Positions 1 through 9,029 of a stretch of 36,825 nucleotides of DNA are shown here, one piece after another. Positions within the stretch are counted from its first letter, which is position 1, and every line of letters begins with the position of its first letter. The notes beneath the pieces are model-generated. The model made no database searches. It worked only from the letters and a program-made list of their open reading frames with translations, and was not told where the DNA came from. The position numbers and the translations under genes are program-made. The stretch comes from CAVQEK01 sp964596645 (GTDB lineage Bacteria > Bacteroidota > Bacteroidia > Cytophagales > Cyclobacteriaceae), in contig CAZQVB010000042.1 in assembly GCA_964596645.1 (NCBI GenBank), forward strand, positions 1 to 36,825. The letters run 5' to 3'.

Positions 1-6
1 GCTAAA

Positions 7-29
7 GTTAAAAGTTCTCTACTTTTAAC
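7..29. repeat. Perfect 9-bp inverted repeat (hairpin)
   Basis: GTTAAAAGT and ACTTTTAAC are perfect complements separated by five bases. The hairpin sits just before the first ORF. It is not followed by a clear T-run on the plus strand, so terminator function for a gene to the left is only a guess. Confidence 0.5.
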
Positions 30-31
30 CT

Positions 32-412
32 GTGCAAATTTTGCAGCCTAGTACCAATCTATATAAAAAATCTGCAGTTGCGCTTCGGGAAGTTATTACA
101 GCAAAAAGCTTTATTTCTTTGAAAAGGATAAGAAAAAAGACCTATATATTAGCTATATACGGTTCTATAAATTATTTACTAATAGCAACATTTCTTTATT
201 ATGTATTAATTGTTGACCCGTTGTCTGTTTTACACTTTCCAGTAAATATTTACAAATTTAGTATCGACGTGTATAGAGGCTACCAGATTGTTACCGTTTC
301 AAGTTTACTTAAATTTGTTTTGCCTTTCTTCTTTTACTACATGTTGTTTCAGTACATTAAGTTGGGCATAAAACGCTATAAACGAAAACATGGCGGCAAA
401 ATTAATTTATAA
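32..412 (+). CDS. Hypothetical small membrane protein
   Basis: A 126-residue frame that opens right after an in-frame TAA at 26-28 and has no ATG near its N-terminus, so a GTG at 32 (or TTG at 41) must be the start. The product is very basic and hydrophobic. One membrane segment lies at about residues 42-62 and another at about 92-109, and it ends in a Lys/Arg-rich tail (RYKRKHGG). No family is recognised. The surrounding sequence is more AT-rich than the genes further right. It could be a genuine small inner-membrane protein, or the surviving C-terminal part of a decayed gene, which the missing ATG would fit. The open frame and membrane segments are seen; function is unknown. Confidence 0.4.
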   Translation: MQILQPSTNLYKKSAVALREVITAKSFISLKRIRKKTYILAIYGSINYLLIATFLYYVLIVDPLSVLHFPVNIYKFSIDVYRGYQIVTVSSLLKFVLPFFFYYMLFQYIKLGIKRYKRKHGGKINL

Positions 413-865
413 TCGTCATTATACTATATATAAACTAAATCTAACTACAAAACTAAAGTTGTCATATATTTTAAAAATACTCGTTTGGTGGTTAACTTTC
501 TTTATCTATAATATAATCCTTCATCTCTTTGTCGATAACGTTACCTGTGCTTAGTCATTGCTTCATAAAAGGCAGCATCCGTGTGCCGGTGATAATATCT
601 CTATTTTTATTGTTTTTCCACGCGATGAATATGCCAATTGTTAAATGGCCATTTTCAATCTCGCGGTTCATGAGTCGCAAGTCCCATTTTAGGCGCTCCC
701 AATTATTTAAATAATGAAACCTGAATTTCCCTAAGAATGAAGGCTATTGGGTTCTCGACCATTATTCAGCGGTCTATCATTACCCACAGCATAGATCTGA
801 CAGAAGTCGAATCTGCCTTGTATCTCTTCTAATCACACAAGGTCTGACCATTGATCGAGGTACGG
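413..865. other. Gene-poor AT-rich stretch
   Basis: About 450 bases with no supported gene. A 61-codon frame at 529-714 begins with TTG and has no recognisable features. The stretch lies downstream of both the small membrane ORF (reading right) and plsC (reading left), so it is a convergent intergenic region. No convincing terminator or repeat was found. Confidence 0.5.
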
Positions 866-1588
866 CTACAGCGCCTCAATGGCCTGCCGGGCGCGCTGTA
901 CCAACTCGCCGAGGTTGGCTTCGGTGTAGCCGCTTGTGTCGATGGGCTCCCCAATGGTGAGGGTGGCTTTGCCGGGTGTGAGGTCGAGCGTGCCGGAAGG
1001 CAATATGTGGTCGGTGCCGCGCAGGCGCACCGGAAGAATGGGCAGTTGCAGATCGAGCGCAAAACGAAAAGCGCCTTTCTTAAAGGGCAGCATCTGGCGT
1101 GACTTGCTGCGTGTGCCTTCCGGAAAAAAGACGACCGAAGTGCCATTCCTGATTTTTTTTCTAGCCTCTCTGATCGTTTCTATGGCGGCCTTGGAGTTGG
1201 AGCGGTCTATGAAAATATGCCCCACTGCCTGACTACCAAAGCCAAGACCGGGCACTTTTTTTATTTCCTTCTTCATCACCCACTTAAAGTCTATGCCCAG
1301 CCATCCGTACAGCACAAATATGTCGTAGCCGCTCAGGTGATTGGCGATCACGACGTAGCTTTGCTTTTTTCTGATGTTGCGGCGGCCACGCACCCGCACC
1401 ACCGCCGGGGTAATCAGCACGTTCAGCCTTGCCCAAAGCACGCCACCGATGAAGCTGCCAATCTTCTGGCTTACCGTAAGCGATACCAGCACGGCCATGG
1501 CCGCAAAGATGAGCGTGTTGATGATGAAGAGCGGCAGAAAAATGAGCCACTTGTAGGGCTGATACAGCAGCCACCAAAACTTTTGCAT
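866..1588 (-). CDS. plsC: 1-acyl-sn-glycerol-3-phosphate acyltransferase (PlsC)
   Basis: It transfers an acyl chain to lysophosphatidic acid to make phosphatidic acid, the second acylation step of membrane phospholipid synthesis, at the inner membrane. The frame shows the family's catalytic NHLSGYD box (NHx4D; His84, Asp89), a glycerophosphate-binding FPEGTRS box at 156-162 and an intermediate motif with FIDRS near 127. A hydrophobic N-terminal segment covers about residues 12-40. The ATG at 1588 is chosen; the open frame continues two codons further to a TTG. At 240 residues it has the normal family length. It is the last gene of a leftward block parE-parC-TPR lipoprotein-plsC, 70 bases after the TPR gene. 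LPLAT-family membership is clear; the exact acyl acceptor is inferred. Confidence 0.9.
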   Translation of the reverse strand: MQKFWWLLYQPYKWLIFLPLFIINTLIFAAMAVLVSLTVSQKIGSFIGGVLWARLNVLITPAVVRVRGRRNIRKKQSYVVIANHLSGYDIFVLYGWLGIDFKWVMKKEIKKVPGLGFGSQAVGHIFIDRSNSKAAIETIREARKKIRNGTSVVFFPEGTRSKSRQMLPFKKGAFRFALDLQLPILPVRLRGTDHILPSGTLDLTPGKATLTIGEPIDTSGYTEANLGELVQRARQAIEAL

Positions 1589-1658
1589 GGTCAAAAAGCG
1601 AACATATTGCTAAAACAAAAATGAGAATATTTGCACAATGCGCAACACCGGCGCCAGC

Positions 1659-2774
1659 TCAAGGCACGTTCAACGACTTTTTTGAGTCCAACGGCTCCAT
1701 AATCTCTATGGCTTCACGCTGGTTTTCTATACGCCGCTGTTCCCTTGCATAGCGGATTTTCCTGTTCAGCAACTCCAGCTCCTGAGCGGCCTCTGCGTAG
1801 GTGGAGTCCCGCTGCAGCACCTGTGCGTAGGCATCGGCAGCGTCCTGAAATCGATATCGCCTGTCGTACGCTCTGCCCAGCAGCATCCACGACTGCAGCA
1901 TGCCAGGCCGGCGTTGCAAGGCTTCATTGGCGTAAAAAATGGCGGAATCGTACCGGTTAGCCGCGTAAAATATTCCGGCCAGTTCATGGTAGGCCATTGC
2001 GCCGCCCTCACCGCTTTTCATCTGCTTTTTCAACAAGTGCATGGCAGTATCTGTGCGGCCAATATTTTTATAGAATTGCGCAGCACGCATGGTCAGGCGG
2101 TGGCTACGCTGTGTTTCAGAGTATTGTTGCAACGCCCACTCTGCCTCCTGATCATTCTTCTGAGCCAGACTGAGCTCGAAATAGGGCGTAAAGGTGGTGT
2201 CGGCGGGGTAGAGCAGAAAAGCATTCTTCAATGCCTCCATGGCCTGTACAGTGTCATATGACTGCAGCAGGCACTGGCCTTTTATAAAGTGCATGTTCCA
2301 CTCCGATGCTTCTGATTGCATACGCCGGTGTACGAAGTCGAGCGCCTGCTCGCAATTGCCCGAAGCGTAATACGCCCTGGCCAGCATGGCGGCGGCATCT
2401 GCATGGCGCATCATTTCCGCACCGGCCTGCTGAAGTATTTCTATGGCTTTACCGGGCTCGTTTTCAGCCATCAGCCAGTCGGCCTTTCTCATCAATACCG
2501 CCATGTGCTGTGGATCCATCTCCATGGCCAGATCGAGCCACTTGCGTGCTTCGCGCCTTTTGCCCGCTTGCATCTTGTAGTCGTACAGTGCCAGGTGGTT
2601 GCGCACATTTTGCGGTTCGCCCTCCACCAGCTCATGGAGGTAGCGCTCTATCCTGGCGGAATCAACAGTCGAGGCCTCCGCCTGATCAACCACCGGATGA
2701 TCACCATAATGCCGCTTGCATGCTACAAGCAGCAATACAGAGATGCTGAGGTATAGAAAATATGGTTTCATCAT
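1659..2774 (-). CDS. TPR-repeat lipoprotein
   Basis: A 371-residue protein with a lipoprotein signal: a hydrophobic run ending in LLVAC, with Cys19 as the predicted lipidated residue. The body is a chain of helix-turn-helix TPR units over about residues 45-350 (for example the segments starting YLHELVEGEP, EPGKAIEILQQ, RYRFQDAADAYAQVLQRD), a scaffold for protein-protein contacts in the periplasm or at a membrane. The frame is open further upstream, to an ATG at 2822 that would lie inside parC. The ATG pair at 2774/2771 is chosen because it gives the complete lipoprotein leader. The gene starts 34 bases after parC, so it is probably cotranscribed. Its specific partner is unknown. No link to DNA topology is evident apart from position. 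Confidence 0.8.
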   Translation of the reverse strand: MMKPYFLYLSISVLLLVACKRHYGDHPVVDQAEASTVDSARIERYLHELVEGEPQNVRNHLALYDYKMQAGKRREARKWLDLAMEMDPQHMAVLMRKADWLMAENEPGKAIEILQQAGAEMMRHADAAAMLARAYYASGNCEQALDFVHRRMQSEASEWNMHFIKGQCLLQSYDTVQAMEALKNAFLLYPADTTFTPYFELSLAQKNDQEAEWALQQYSETQRSHRLTMRAAQFYKNIGRTDTAMHLLKKQMKSGEGGAMAYHELAGIFYAANRYDSAIFYANEALQRRPGMLQSWMLLGRAYDRRYRFQDAADAYAQVLQRDSTYAEAAQELELLNRKIRYAREQRRIENQREAIEIMEPLDSKKSLNVP

Positions 2775-2808
2775 TACAGACAATTCTTCAAGATAAGCAG
2801 GTCGGAAG

Positions 2809-5481
2809 TTAGGCTTCACCAAACAATCCGAGCTGCGGGCCTTTGTCGTTTTTCTTCACATTCAGCTCTACGGTATCGCCTATGTGAAATTCTTCATCGC
2901 TCTCCTCTTGCTCAAGGTGCTTTTTCTCCGGGTCATCGTGTGCTTCCCGGGCCGGCTGCACCGCCTTCGTGCGCTCCTTGGGCGTGCTGGATATTTCCTT
3001 CACATTGTGCACGGGAAAAGGCGCCAGCCTGTTGCCCTGCGCCCGCCAGCCTCTCACATCGATAAATTCTTCCAACGACAGTTCGTGCTCTTCTTTTGCT
3101 TTCTTTTTCACTACATGAAAATGCACCACCGGTGCCGTGTTGGTGGTGGCGTAAAGCAACCGGGATCCACGCTCTTCGCTGATGAAGGTGAAACGCTTGT
3201 TAAGCGTGGTGGTCTCAATCTTAAAGCGCTTGGCATACGACAGATTGCTGCCCCCTTCCAGATACACAGCGGTGACGACGGCGTCTGCACGGAACTGTTC
3301 AATGACTTCAATGCTCTCGGGCTCATACCGGTTGGTCAGCTCAAAGGAGGTGAGCTCGTAGGAGCCGTCTTTGTAGATGACCAGCAAGGCATCATCGGGC
3401 TGAAAATTGCCAAGCAGCCGCCCTCGCTCGTCGCGATTGAGGCGGCCTATGGCCCCATCGTAGTAGATGTCGACACCGCCGAGGGTTGATCTTCCCTCCG
3501 ACTTCAACTGCACTTTGCGTACAGGATATTTGGTGAGGATATTGCCGCCGGCGCCCCTGCCTTTTATATCTATTTCAGCGAAGTCGAAGTCGAATGTCTT
3601 CACCCGGGCACGTGCCCTTGCCGATAGGTGCACGGTCACCACTTCCGCTTCACCATTGGGGTTGGGGGTGAAATAGATCACCGAAGAACCTTTAGTGCCC
3701 TTGGTGAGGTCATACTCTTTGTCGCGGGTGACGGCCATCACCTGAAAACGCTTAACCATAGACCGGCCCGAGTCACCATCGCGATAGATCATGTTGTACA
3801 CCATCCGCTCGTCGTTCTTGTTGAACACCGCCACATGGATGATGTCTTTGCCCACGAAACCTTTGTCGCTAATCCTGGAAACCATCATTTTGCCATCGCG
3901 ACGAAATACGATGATGTCGTCCAGGTCGGAGCAGTCGCATATGAATTCGTCCTTCTTGTTGCCATAGCCTATGAAACCTTCGGCGCGATCTACGTACAGC
4001 TTCACATTGTTGGCGGCTACTACGCTGGCCGCGATGGTGTCAAACGCCCTGATCTCTGTCTTGCGCTCCTGGCCTTTGCCGTACTTCTGCAGCAGGTTTT
4101 TATAGTAGGCTATGGCATAGTCTGTGAGGTGTGCCAGGTGGTGGTCGGTCTCTTTCAGCTCATCCTCAAGCCGCTTCATCAGCTCATCGGCCTTGAAGGC
4201 ATCGAAACGCGAAATGCGCTTGATCTTAATTTCCGTCAGTCGTACAATGTCGTCTTCGGTGATGTCGCGATAAAACTGCGGTTTGTATGGCGACAGGCCT
4301 TCGTCGATGGTGCTGATCACCGCCTCCCAGGTTTCGCATTCTTCTATGTCGCGATAAATGCGGTTTTCTATGAATATTTTTTCCAGTGATGAAAAAAGCA
4401 GCTTCTCCAATAGCTCGGAGCGCCTGATCTGCAGCTCCAGGTTCAGCAGCGCTACGGTCTTGTCGTTGTTGATGCGGAGGATGTCGTTCACCCCAATGAA
4501 ATGCGGCTTGTCATCGATAATGACGCAGGCATTGGGCGAAATGGACAATTCACAATCGGTGAAGGCGTAGAGCGCATCGATGGTGATATCGGGCGACTGC
4601 CCCGGTGCAAGCTGCACCTGTATCTCTACGTCGCGCGCTGTGTTGTCTATTACCTTTTTGATTTTGATCTTGCCCTTGTCGCTGGCCTTCACGATGGACT
4701 CAATCAGGTTGGTGGTGGTGGTGCCGAAGGGTATATCGCGTATCACCAGTGTTTTCTTGTCCAGCTCCTCTATGCGCGCCCGCACGCGTACGCGCCCGCC
4801 ACGCAGCCCTTCATTGTAATCGGAAAAGTCGGCCAGTCCGCCGGTGGCGAAATCGGGAAATATCTGCACCTTTTTTCCTTTGAGCAGATCGATGGATGCC
4901 TGCAGCAGCTCGCAAAAGTTGTGCGGGAGTATTTTTGTGGAAAGGCCCACGGCTATGCCTTCCACACCTTGTGCCAACAGCAGCGGAAACTTAACCGGCA
5001 GCGTCACCGGCTCTCTTTTGCGACCGTCGTACGAGAGCTGCCATACGGTGGTTTGCGGATTGAAAACAACCTCCAGCGCAAATTTGGACAAGCGGGCTTC
5101 GATATATCGCGGGGCAGCCGCACCATCGCCGGTGCGTACATCGCCCCAGTTGCCCTGGGTATCGATCAACAGTTCTTTCTGTCCCAGCCCCACGATGGCA
5201 TCGCCGATGGAGGCATCGCCGTGGGGATGGTACTGCATGGTGCTGCCGATGATGTTGGCCACCTTGTTGTACCGCCCATCGTCCATCTCCTTCATGGCGT
5301 GCAGTATGCGGCGCTGCACAGGCTTCAGTCCATCTTCAATGGCCGGCACGGCGCGCTCCAGGATTACGTAGCTGGCATAGTCCAAAAACCAGTTTTGGTA
5401 CATGCCCGATACGTGGATCACTTCGTGTATGGGCTCGTCACTCTCTGTTGATATGTTGCCGTTGTTGTTGCCTTCTGCCAT
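2809..5481 (-). CDS. parC: DNA topoisomerase IV subunit A (GyrA/ParC family)
   Basis: The breakage-reunion subunit of a type IIA topoisomerase. It makes the double-strand break and forms the phosphotyrosine link, working with ParE to decatenate chromosomes. The N-terminal domain carries HPHGDASIGD (about 86-94) and the active-site Tyr126 in AAPRYIEARLS. After the coiled gate region, a beta-pinwheel C-terminal domain runs from about residue 500 to 790, followed by an acidic and charged tail. At 890 residues it matches the long Bacteroidota ParC rather than gyrase A. At the place of the quinolone-contact Ser83 of E. coli GyrA there is Ala90; the Asp87 equivalent, Asp94, is kept. The gene starts 4 bases after parE, a typical parE-parC operon. 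Calling it ParC rather than GyrA rests on this pairing and the sequence style. Confidence 0.93.
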   Translation of the reverse strand: MAEGNNNGNISTESDEPIHEVIHVSGMYQNWFLDYASYVILERAVPAIEDGLKPVQRRILHAMKEMDDGRYNKVANIIGSTMQYHPHGDASIGDAIVGLGQKELLIDTQGNWGDVRTGDGAAAPRYIEARLSKFALEVVFNPQTTVWQLSYDGRKREPVTLPVKFPLLLAQGVEGIAVGLSTKILPHNFCELLQASIDLLKGKKVQIFPDFATGGLADFSDYNEGLRGGRVRVRARIEELDKKTLVIRDIPFGTTTTNLIESIVKASDKGKIKIKKVIDNTARDVEIQVQLAPGQSPDITIDALYAFTDCELSISPNACVIIDDKPHFIGVNDILRINNDKTVALLNLELQIRRSELLEKLLFSSLEKIFIENRIYRDIEECETWEAVISTIDEGLSPYKPQFYRDITEDDIVRLTEIKIKRISRFDAFKADELMKRLEDELKETDHHLAHLTDYAIAYYKNLLQKYGKGQERKTEIRAFDTIAASVVAANNVKLYVDRAEGFIGYGNKKDEFICDCSDLDDIIVFRRDGKMMVSRISDKGFVGKDIIHVAVFNKNDERMVYNMIYRDGDSGRSMVKRFQVMAVTRDKEYDLTKGTKGSSVIYFTPNPNGEAEVVTVHLSARARARVKTFDFDFAEIDIKGRGAGGNILTKYPVRKVQLKSEGRSTLGGVDIYYDGAIGRLNRDERGRLLGNFQPDDALLVIYKDGSYELTSFELTNRYEPESIEVIEQFRADAVVTAVYLEGGSNLSYAKRFKIETTTLNKRFTFISEERGSRLLYATTNTAPVVHFHVVKKKAKEEHELSLEEFIDVRGWRAQGNRLAPFPVHNVKEISSTPKERTKAVQPAREAHDDPEKKHLEQEESDEEFHIGDTVELNVKKNDKGPQLGLFGEA

Positions 5482-5485
5482 TGCC

Positions 5486-7375
5486 TTATGCTGCTACTTC
5501 TTCTTCTGTTTTTTGTCGTGCCTCTTCAGCCACTATGTCCTTTTCTATGCGCAGGTTTTTTATGATGAATTCCTGACGGTCGGGTGTGTTTTTGCCCATA
5601 TAGAATTGCAGTATGGTTTTAATGCTGGCATCCTTGGAAAGTATGATAGGCTCCAGCCTGATGTTTTCTCCGATAAAACCGCCAAACTCATCGGGGGATA
5701 TTTCACCCAGTCCTTTGAAGCGGGTGATCTCAGGCTTTCCTGTGAGCTTGTGCACCGCTTGCTGCTTCTCTTCCTCGCTGTAGCAATAAATGGTTTCTTT
5801 CTTGTTGCGCACCCGGAAGAGCGGCGTATCCAGCACATACACGTGGCCGTTGCGCACCAGATCGGGAAAAAATTGTAAAAAGAAGGTGAGCAGCAGCAGC
5901 CTGATGTGCATACCGTCCACGTCGGCATCTGTGGCGATCACGATCTTGCGATAGCGCAGGCCTGCCAGTCCGTCTTCAATGTTCAGCGCGTGCTGCAGCA
6001 AGTTGAATTCTTCATTTTCGTATACCACTTTTTTGGTGAGGCCAAAGCAGTTGAGCGGCTTGCCGCGGAGGCTGAAAACGGCCTGTGTCTGCACATCGCG
6101 CGATTTGGTGATGGAGCCGCTGGCAGAGTCGCCCTCAGTGATGAAGATCATGGTGTCGTCTACACGGTCGCCTTTTTGGTCGTCGAAGTGCAGGCGGCAG
6201 TCGCGCAGTTTTTTGTTGTGCAGGTTGGCTTTTTTGGCGCGTTCATTGGCCAGCTTTTTTATGCCGGCCATGTCTTTGCGCTCGCGCTCCGACTGCAATA
6301 TGCGCTTTTGCAACGCCTCTGCCGACGCCGGGTTTTTGTGCAGATAATTGTCCAGCTCGCGCTTCACAAAGTCGTTGATGAAGGTGCGCATGGTGGGGCC
6401 GTCGGGGCCAACGGTTTGCGAGCCCAGCTTAGTTTTGGTCTGTGACTCAAACACGGGCTCCATGATGCGCACCGATATGGCCGCTACTATGCTGGCGCGC
6501 ACGTCGGCGGCATCGAAGTTTTTGTTGTAAAACTCGCGGATGGTCTTCACGTAAGCCTCGCGAAAGGCAGCCAAATGTGTGCCTCCCTGCGTGGTATGCT
6601 GCCCGTTCACAAACGAATAGTACTCTTCGCCGTACTGGTTGTTGTGGGTAAGTGCCAGCTCTATGTCGTTGCCTTTCAGGTGAATGATGGGGTAACGCAG
6701 GCTGTCTTCGTCGGTCTTTCTCTCGAGCAGGTCGAGCAGACCATGCTCGGAGTGAAAGCGCTTGCCGTTGAAGTTGATGGTGAGCCCGGCATTGAGGAAG
6801 GCGTAGTTCCAGATCATATTTTCGAGAAATTCCGGTATGAAGTGGAAGTTCTTGAACAGCTCCTGATCGGGCTCGAACACCACCAGCGTGCCATTGCGAC
6901 CGGAACTTTTCACTACCTCTGCGTCGGCTGCCAACTCACCTTTTTCAAACTCGGCCACCTTGGTTTCCCCATCGCGGTACGACTGCACCTTAAAATATCT
7001 GGAAAGTGCGTTCACGGCCTTGGTGCCTACCCCATTGAGACCGACAGATTTTTGAAAAGCCTTGGAATCGTACTTGCCGCCGGTATTGATACGCGATACG
7101 CAGTCTACCACTTTGCCCAGCGGTATGCCGCGGCCGTAGTCACGGATCTCCACCCGGTGCTCACTCACCTTGATGTCGATGGTTTTCCCATGGCCCATCA
7201 CGAATTCATCAATGCAGTTGTCGATCACCTCTTTCACCAGCACATATATGCCGTCGTCGAAGGCAGAGCCATCGCCGAGCTTACCAATATACATGCCGGG
7301 CCGCAGGCGTATGTGCTCTTTCCAGTCCAGCGAACGTATGTTGTCTTCGGTGTAGGATACAGGAGTGTTTGACAT
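5486..7375 (-). CDS. parE: DNA topoisomerase IV subunit B (GyrB/ParE family)
   Basis: The ATPase subunit of topoisomerase IV. It couples ATP hydrolysis to strand passage with ParC. Visible are the GHKL ATPase domain (ENIRSL...RPGMYIG at the N-terminus, DYGRGIPLG, and GLNGVGTKAVNALS for the ATP lid), the QGGTHLAAFR segment of the transducer, and the TOPRIM domain with EGDSASG (Glu414) and DADVDG (Asp483, 485, 487) that bind Mg2+. The C-terminal RFKGLGE motif is present. At 629 residues it has ParE length without the gyrase insert. It is the first gene of the leftward block. The preceding gene reads the same way but ends 104 bases upstream. Confidence 0.94.
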   Translation of the reverse strand: MSNTPVSYTEDNIRSLDWKEHIRLRPGMYIGKLGDGSAFDDGIYVLVKEVIDNCIDEFVMGHGKTIDIKVSEHRVEIRDYGRGIPLGKVVDCVSRINTGGKYDSKAFQKSVGLNGVGTKAVNALSRYFKVQSYRDGETKVAEFEKGELAADAEVVKSSGRNGTLVVFEPDQELFKNFHFIPEFLENMIWNYAFLNAGLTINFNGKRFHSEHGLLDLLERKTDEDSLRYPIIHLKGNDIELALTHNNQYGEEYYSFVNGQHTTQGGTHLAAFREAYVKTIREFYNKNFDAADVRASIVAAISVRIMEPVFESQTKTKLGSQTVGPDGPTMRTFINDFVKRELDNYLHKNPASAEALQKRILQSERERKDMAGIKKLANERAKKANLHNKKLRDCRLHFDDQKGDRVDDTMIFITEGDSASGSITKSRDVQTQAVFSLRGKPLNCFGLTKKVVYENEEFNLLQHALNIEDGLAGLRYRKIVIATDADVDGMHIRLLLLTFFLQFFPDLVRNGHVYVLDTPLFRVRNKKETIYCYSEEEKQQAVHKLTGKPEITRFKGLGEISPDEFGGFIGENIRLEPIILSKDASIKTILQFYMGKNTPDRQEFIIKNLRIEKDIVAEEARQKTEEEVAA

Positions 7376-7479
7376 AAATCGATTTTGGGTTTACTATACG
7401 AATTGGCCACCGCGAATATGCTGACGCCATGCCATATTACAAAATTGCAGATCGGCCGGCCAGCAAGCCAGGCGCTGCA

Positions 7480-7959
7480 TCAGCCTTTGGTCGGCTCGCC
7501 CAATTTGAAAAGCATGGGCGGCAAGGCAAACAGGGAAAGCAACAATATGGCCGGCCCGGTGATGACCAGAAAAAAGAATTCCTGCGGACTGAAGTCGGGT
7601 AAAAAACTTTGCAGGCCATAAAACAGCACAAAGCCAATGATGCATATATTAAGACCAATATGGCACAGGCCAAGCCAGAGTGCCAGTCTTTGCTTGCGCA
7701 GCTCCTTTACATAATCAGCGGCCACCGTGTGTCGCAGTGTGCGAATGACGGCGAACAGCACAATGTTGATGAAGGCAAACACCCCCAGGAAAGTATAAAA
7801 AAACTGATTGCGCGTGAAGCCCACCCCGGCCGTGGATTCATCAAACAGGTATACACGGGCACTGGCCGGCAGAGAGGCGTATATCCAGAGTAAAGCTGCC
7901 AAAAAGCCAAGGATGCTGATCACGCGAATGGTATTGATCGTTCTGCCTGCTATTTCCAT
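7480..7959 (-). CDS. Hypothetical four-helix membrane protein
   Basis: A 159-residue protein with four hydrophobic segments at about residues 10-29, 53-72, 93-117 and 130-148. A loop rich in aromatic residues lies between helices 1 and 2, and a basic cytoplasmic loop (VKELRKQR) before helix 3. No domain is recognised. It lies between the TIM-barrel gene upstream and parE downstream, all on the same strand, about 100 bases from each. It could therefore be the tail of the sulfatase operon or an independent gene. The membrane topology is read from the sequence; the function is unknown. Confidence 0.65.
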   Translation of the reverse strand: MEIAGRTINTIRVISILGFLAALLWIYASLPASARVYLFDESTAGVGFTRNQFFYTFLGVFAFINIVLFAVIRTLRHTVAADYVKELRKQRLALWLGLCHIGLNICIIGFVLFYGLQSFLPDFSPQEFFFLVITGPAILLLSLFALPPMLFKLGEPTKG

Positions 7960-8069
7960 CCCACACTATTTTTTTGATGCAAAGCTAAAGATTTCGATTG
8001 CCCAATGCCATCGTAGTACGGAAAAAACAGGATGATGCGCTGAACCCAACGCGCCTTCATGCCTGCACA

Positions 8070-8981
8070 TCAGCCTTTGGCTTTTTGCATCATCTCTTTA
8101 AAAACGGCTTTTTGTTCGTTCATAGCGGCCAGCTTATCCTCCGGGTCGGTGCGACATTCCAGCAGTATCCAGCCTTTGTAATCGGCCCCTGTGAGCAGCG
8201 ACATCAGCTGCTGGTATGGATACTCGCCGATGTTCATCTCGCGCACGTGCACTGTGTCGCCCAGGTATTGCTTCACCAGGTTGAAGTTGTGCTCCAGCCC
8301 GCCACCAATCAGGTCTTCGTCGTTGCAGTTCCAGCACAGGCGTACGTTGGGGTGGTCAGTAGCTTCCATTATGGCTTTCATGTTGGGCAACTCCTGCGTG
8401 CCCTTGCCATGCACCTCTACGCGTATGAGCTGCCCGTGATCACTGGCGAAAGCGCCCACCTCGTGCAGTGCTTTGCCGATTTGCGCTATGGTCTGCTCTT
8501 TGGAGATGCCTTTGTCCGTGTGAAAAGCGTTGGGCTTCACCTTTACCCCGGAGCCACCGACAGCCTGGCTCAGTCGCACAAAGACCTTGGTGTCTTCTAT
8601 GGCTTTTTTCAGTCTGGCCGCATCCGGATGATCGTACTGCTCATTGCTACCCAGGCCCACGAGCTTCACCTTGCTGTTCTCAAAGCGCTTGCGCACTTCG
8701 TCTATTTTAGCCTGGCTTATGCCCGGGTCTACACCGTGAGCATGTTCCGTACGCAGCTCTACGCCGTATAATCCTGTTTTTTCACAATTGGCAATGAGCG
8801 TGGGCACATCCCAGTTTTTTCCCCAGAGATAAGTGACCAGCCCGAGCTGCATGGCCTTACCCGGTTTGTAGGCTGCCGACAATGGGTTGGCAAGGGCTAC
8901 GCCGGGCAGTGTGAGCAATGCCCCACCGGCTGCGAGCGACTTACAAAAGCTTCTTCGATTGTGCATATTTTGGTTTTTCAT
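8070..8981 (-). CDS. Tat-exported sugar phosphate isomerase/epimerase-like TIM-barrel protein
   Basis: A 303-residue member of the xylose-isomerase-like TIM-barrel superfamily (AP-endonuclease-2 fold). Such proteins isomerise or epimerise sugars using a divalent metal. The N-terminus is a Tat-type leader with NRRSFCKSLAAGGALL followed by an Ala-rich cleavage region, so it should work in the periplasm. Barrel strands with candidate metal ligands are seen in YGVELRTEHAHG, LIRVEVHGKG, LCWNCNDEDL and GWILLECRTDP. It follows the sulfatase gene by 48 bases on the same strand, which suggests that it acts on a sugar released or exposed by desulfation. The substrate cannot be read from the sequence. 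A second Tat-exported barrel of the same superfamily occurs at 29101-30027. Confidence 0.82.
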   Translation of the reverse strand: MKNQNMHNRRSFCKSLAAGGALLTLPGVALANPLSAAYKPGKAMQLGLVTYLWGKNWDVPTLIANCEKTGLYGVELRTEHAHGVDPGISQAKIDEVRKRFENSKVKLVGLGSNEQYDHPDAARLKKAIEDTKVFVRLSQAVGGSGVKVKPNAFHTDKGISKEQTIAQIGKALHEVGAFASDHGQLIRVEVHGKGTQELPNMKAIMEATDHPNVRLCWNCNDEDLIGGGLEHNFNLVKQYLGDTVHVREMNIGEYPYQQLMSLLTGADYKGWILLECRTDPEDKLAAMNEQKAVFKEMMQKAKG

Positions 8982-9029
8982 AGTGCTTAGAGGCGTAAAA
9001 TGTACATTTAATGTTTTATGGTGCGCCGG

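Noticed and set aside
529..714. 61-codon plus-strand ORF with TTG start
   Set aside because: No Shine-Dalgarno, no domain and a composition not different from the AT-rich surroundings.
3628..5451. Long plus-strand frames of 253 and 316 codons inside parC
   Set aside because: Antisense shadows of the conserved parC gene; no recognisable domain.
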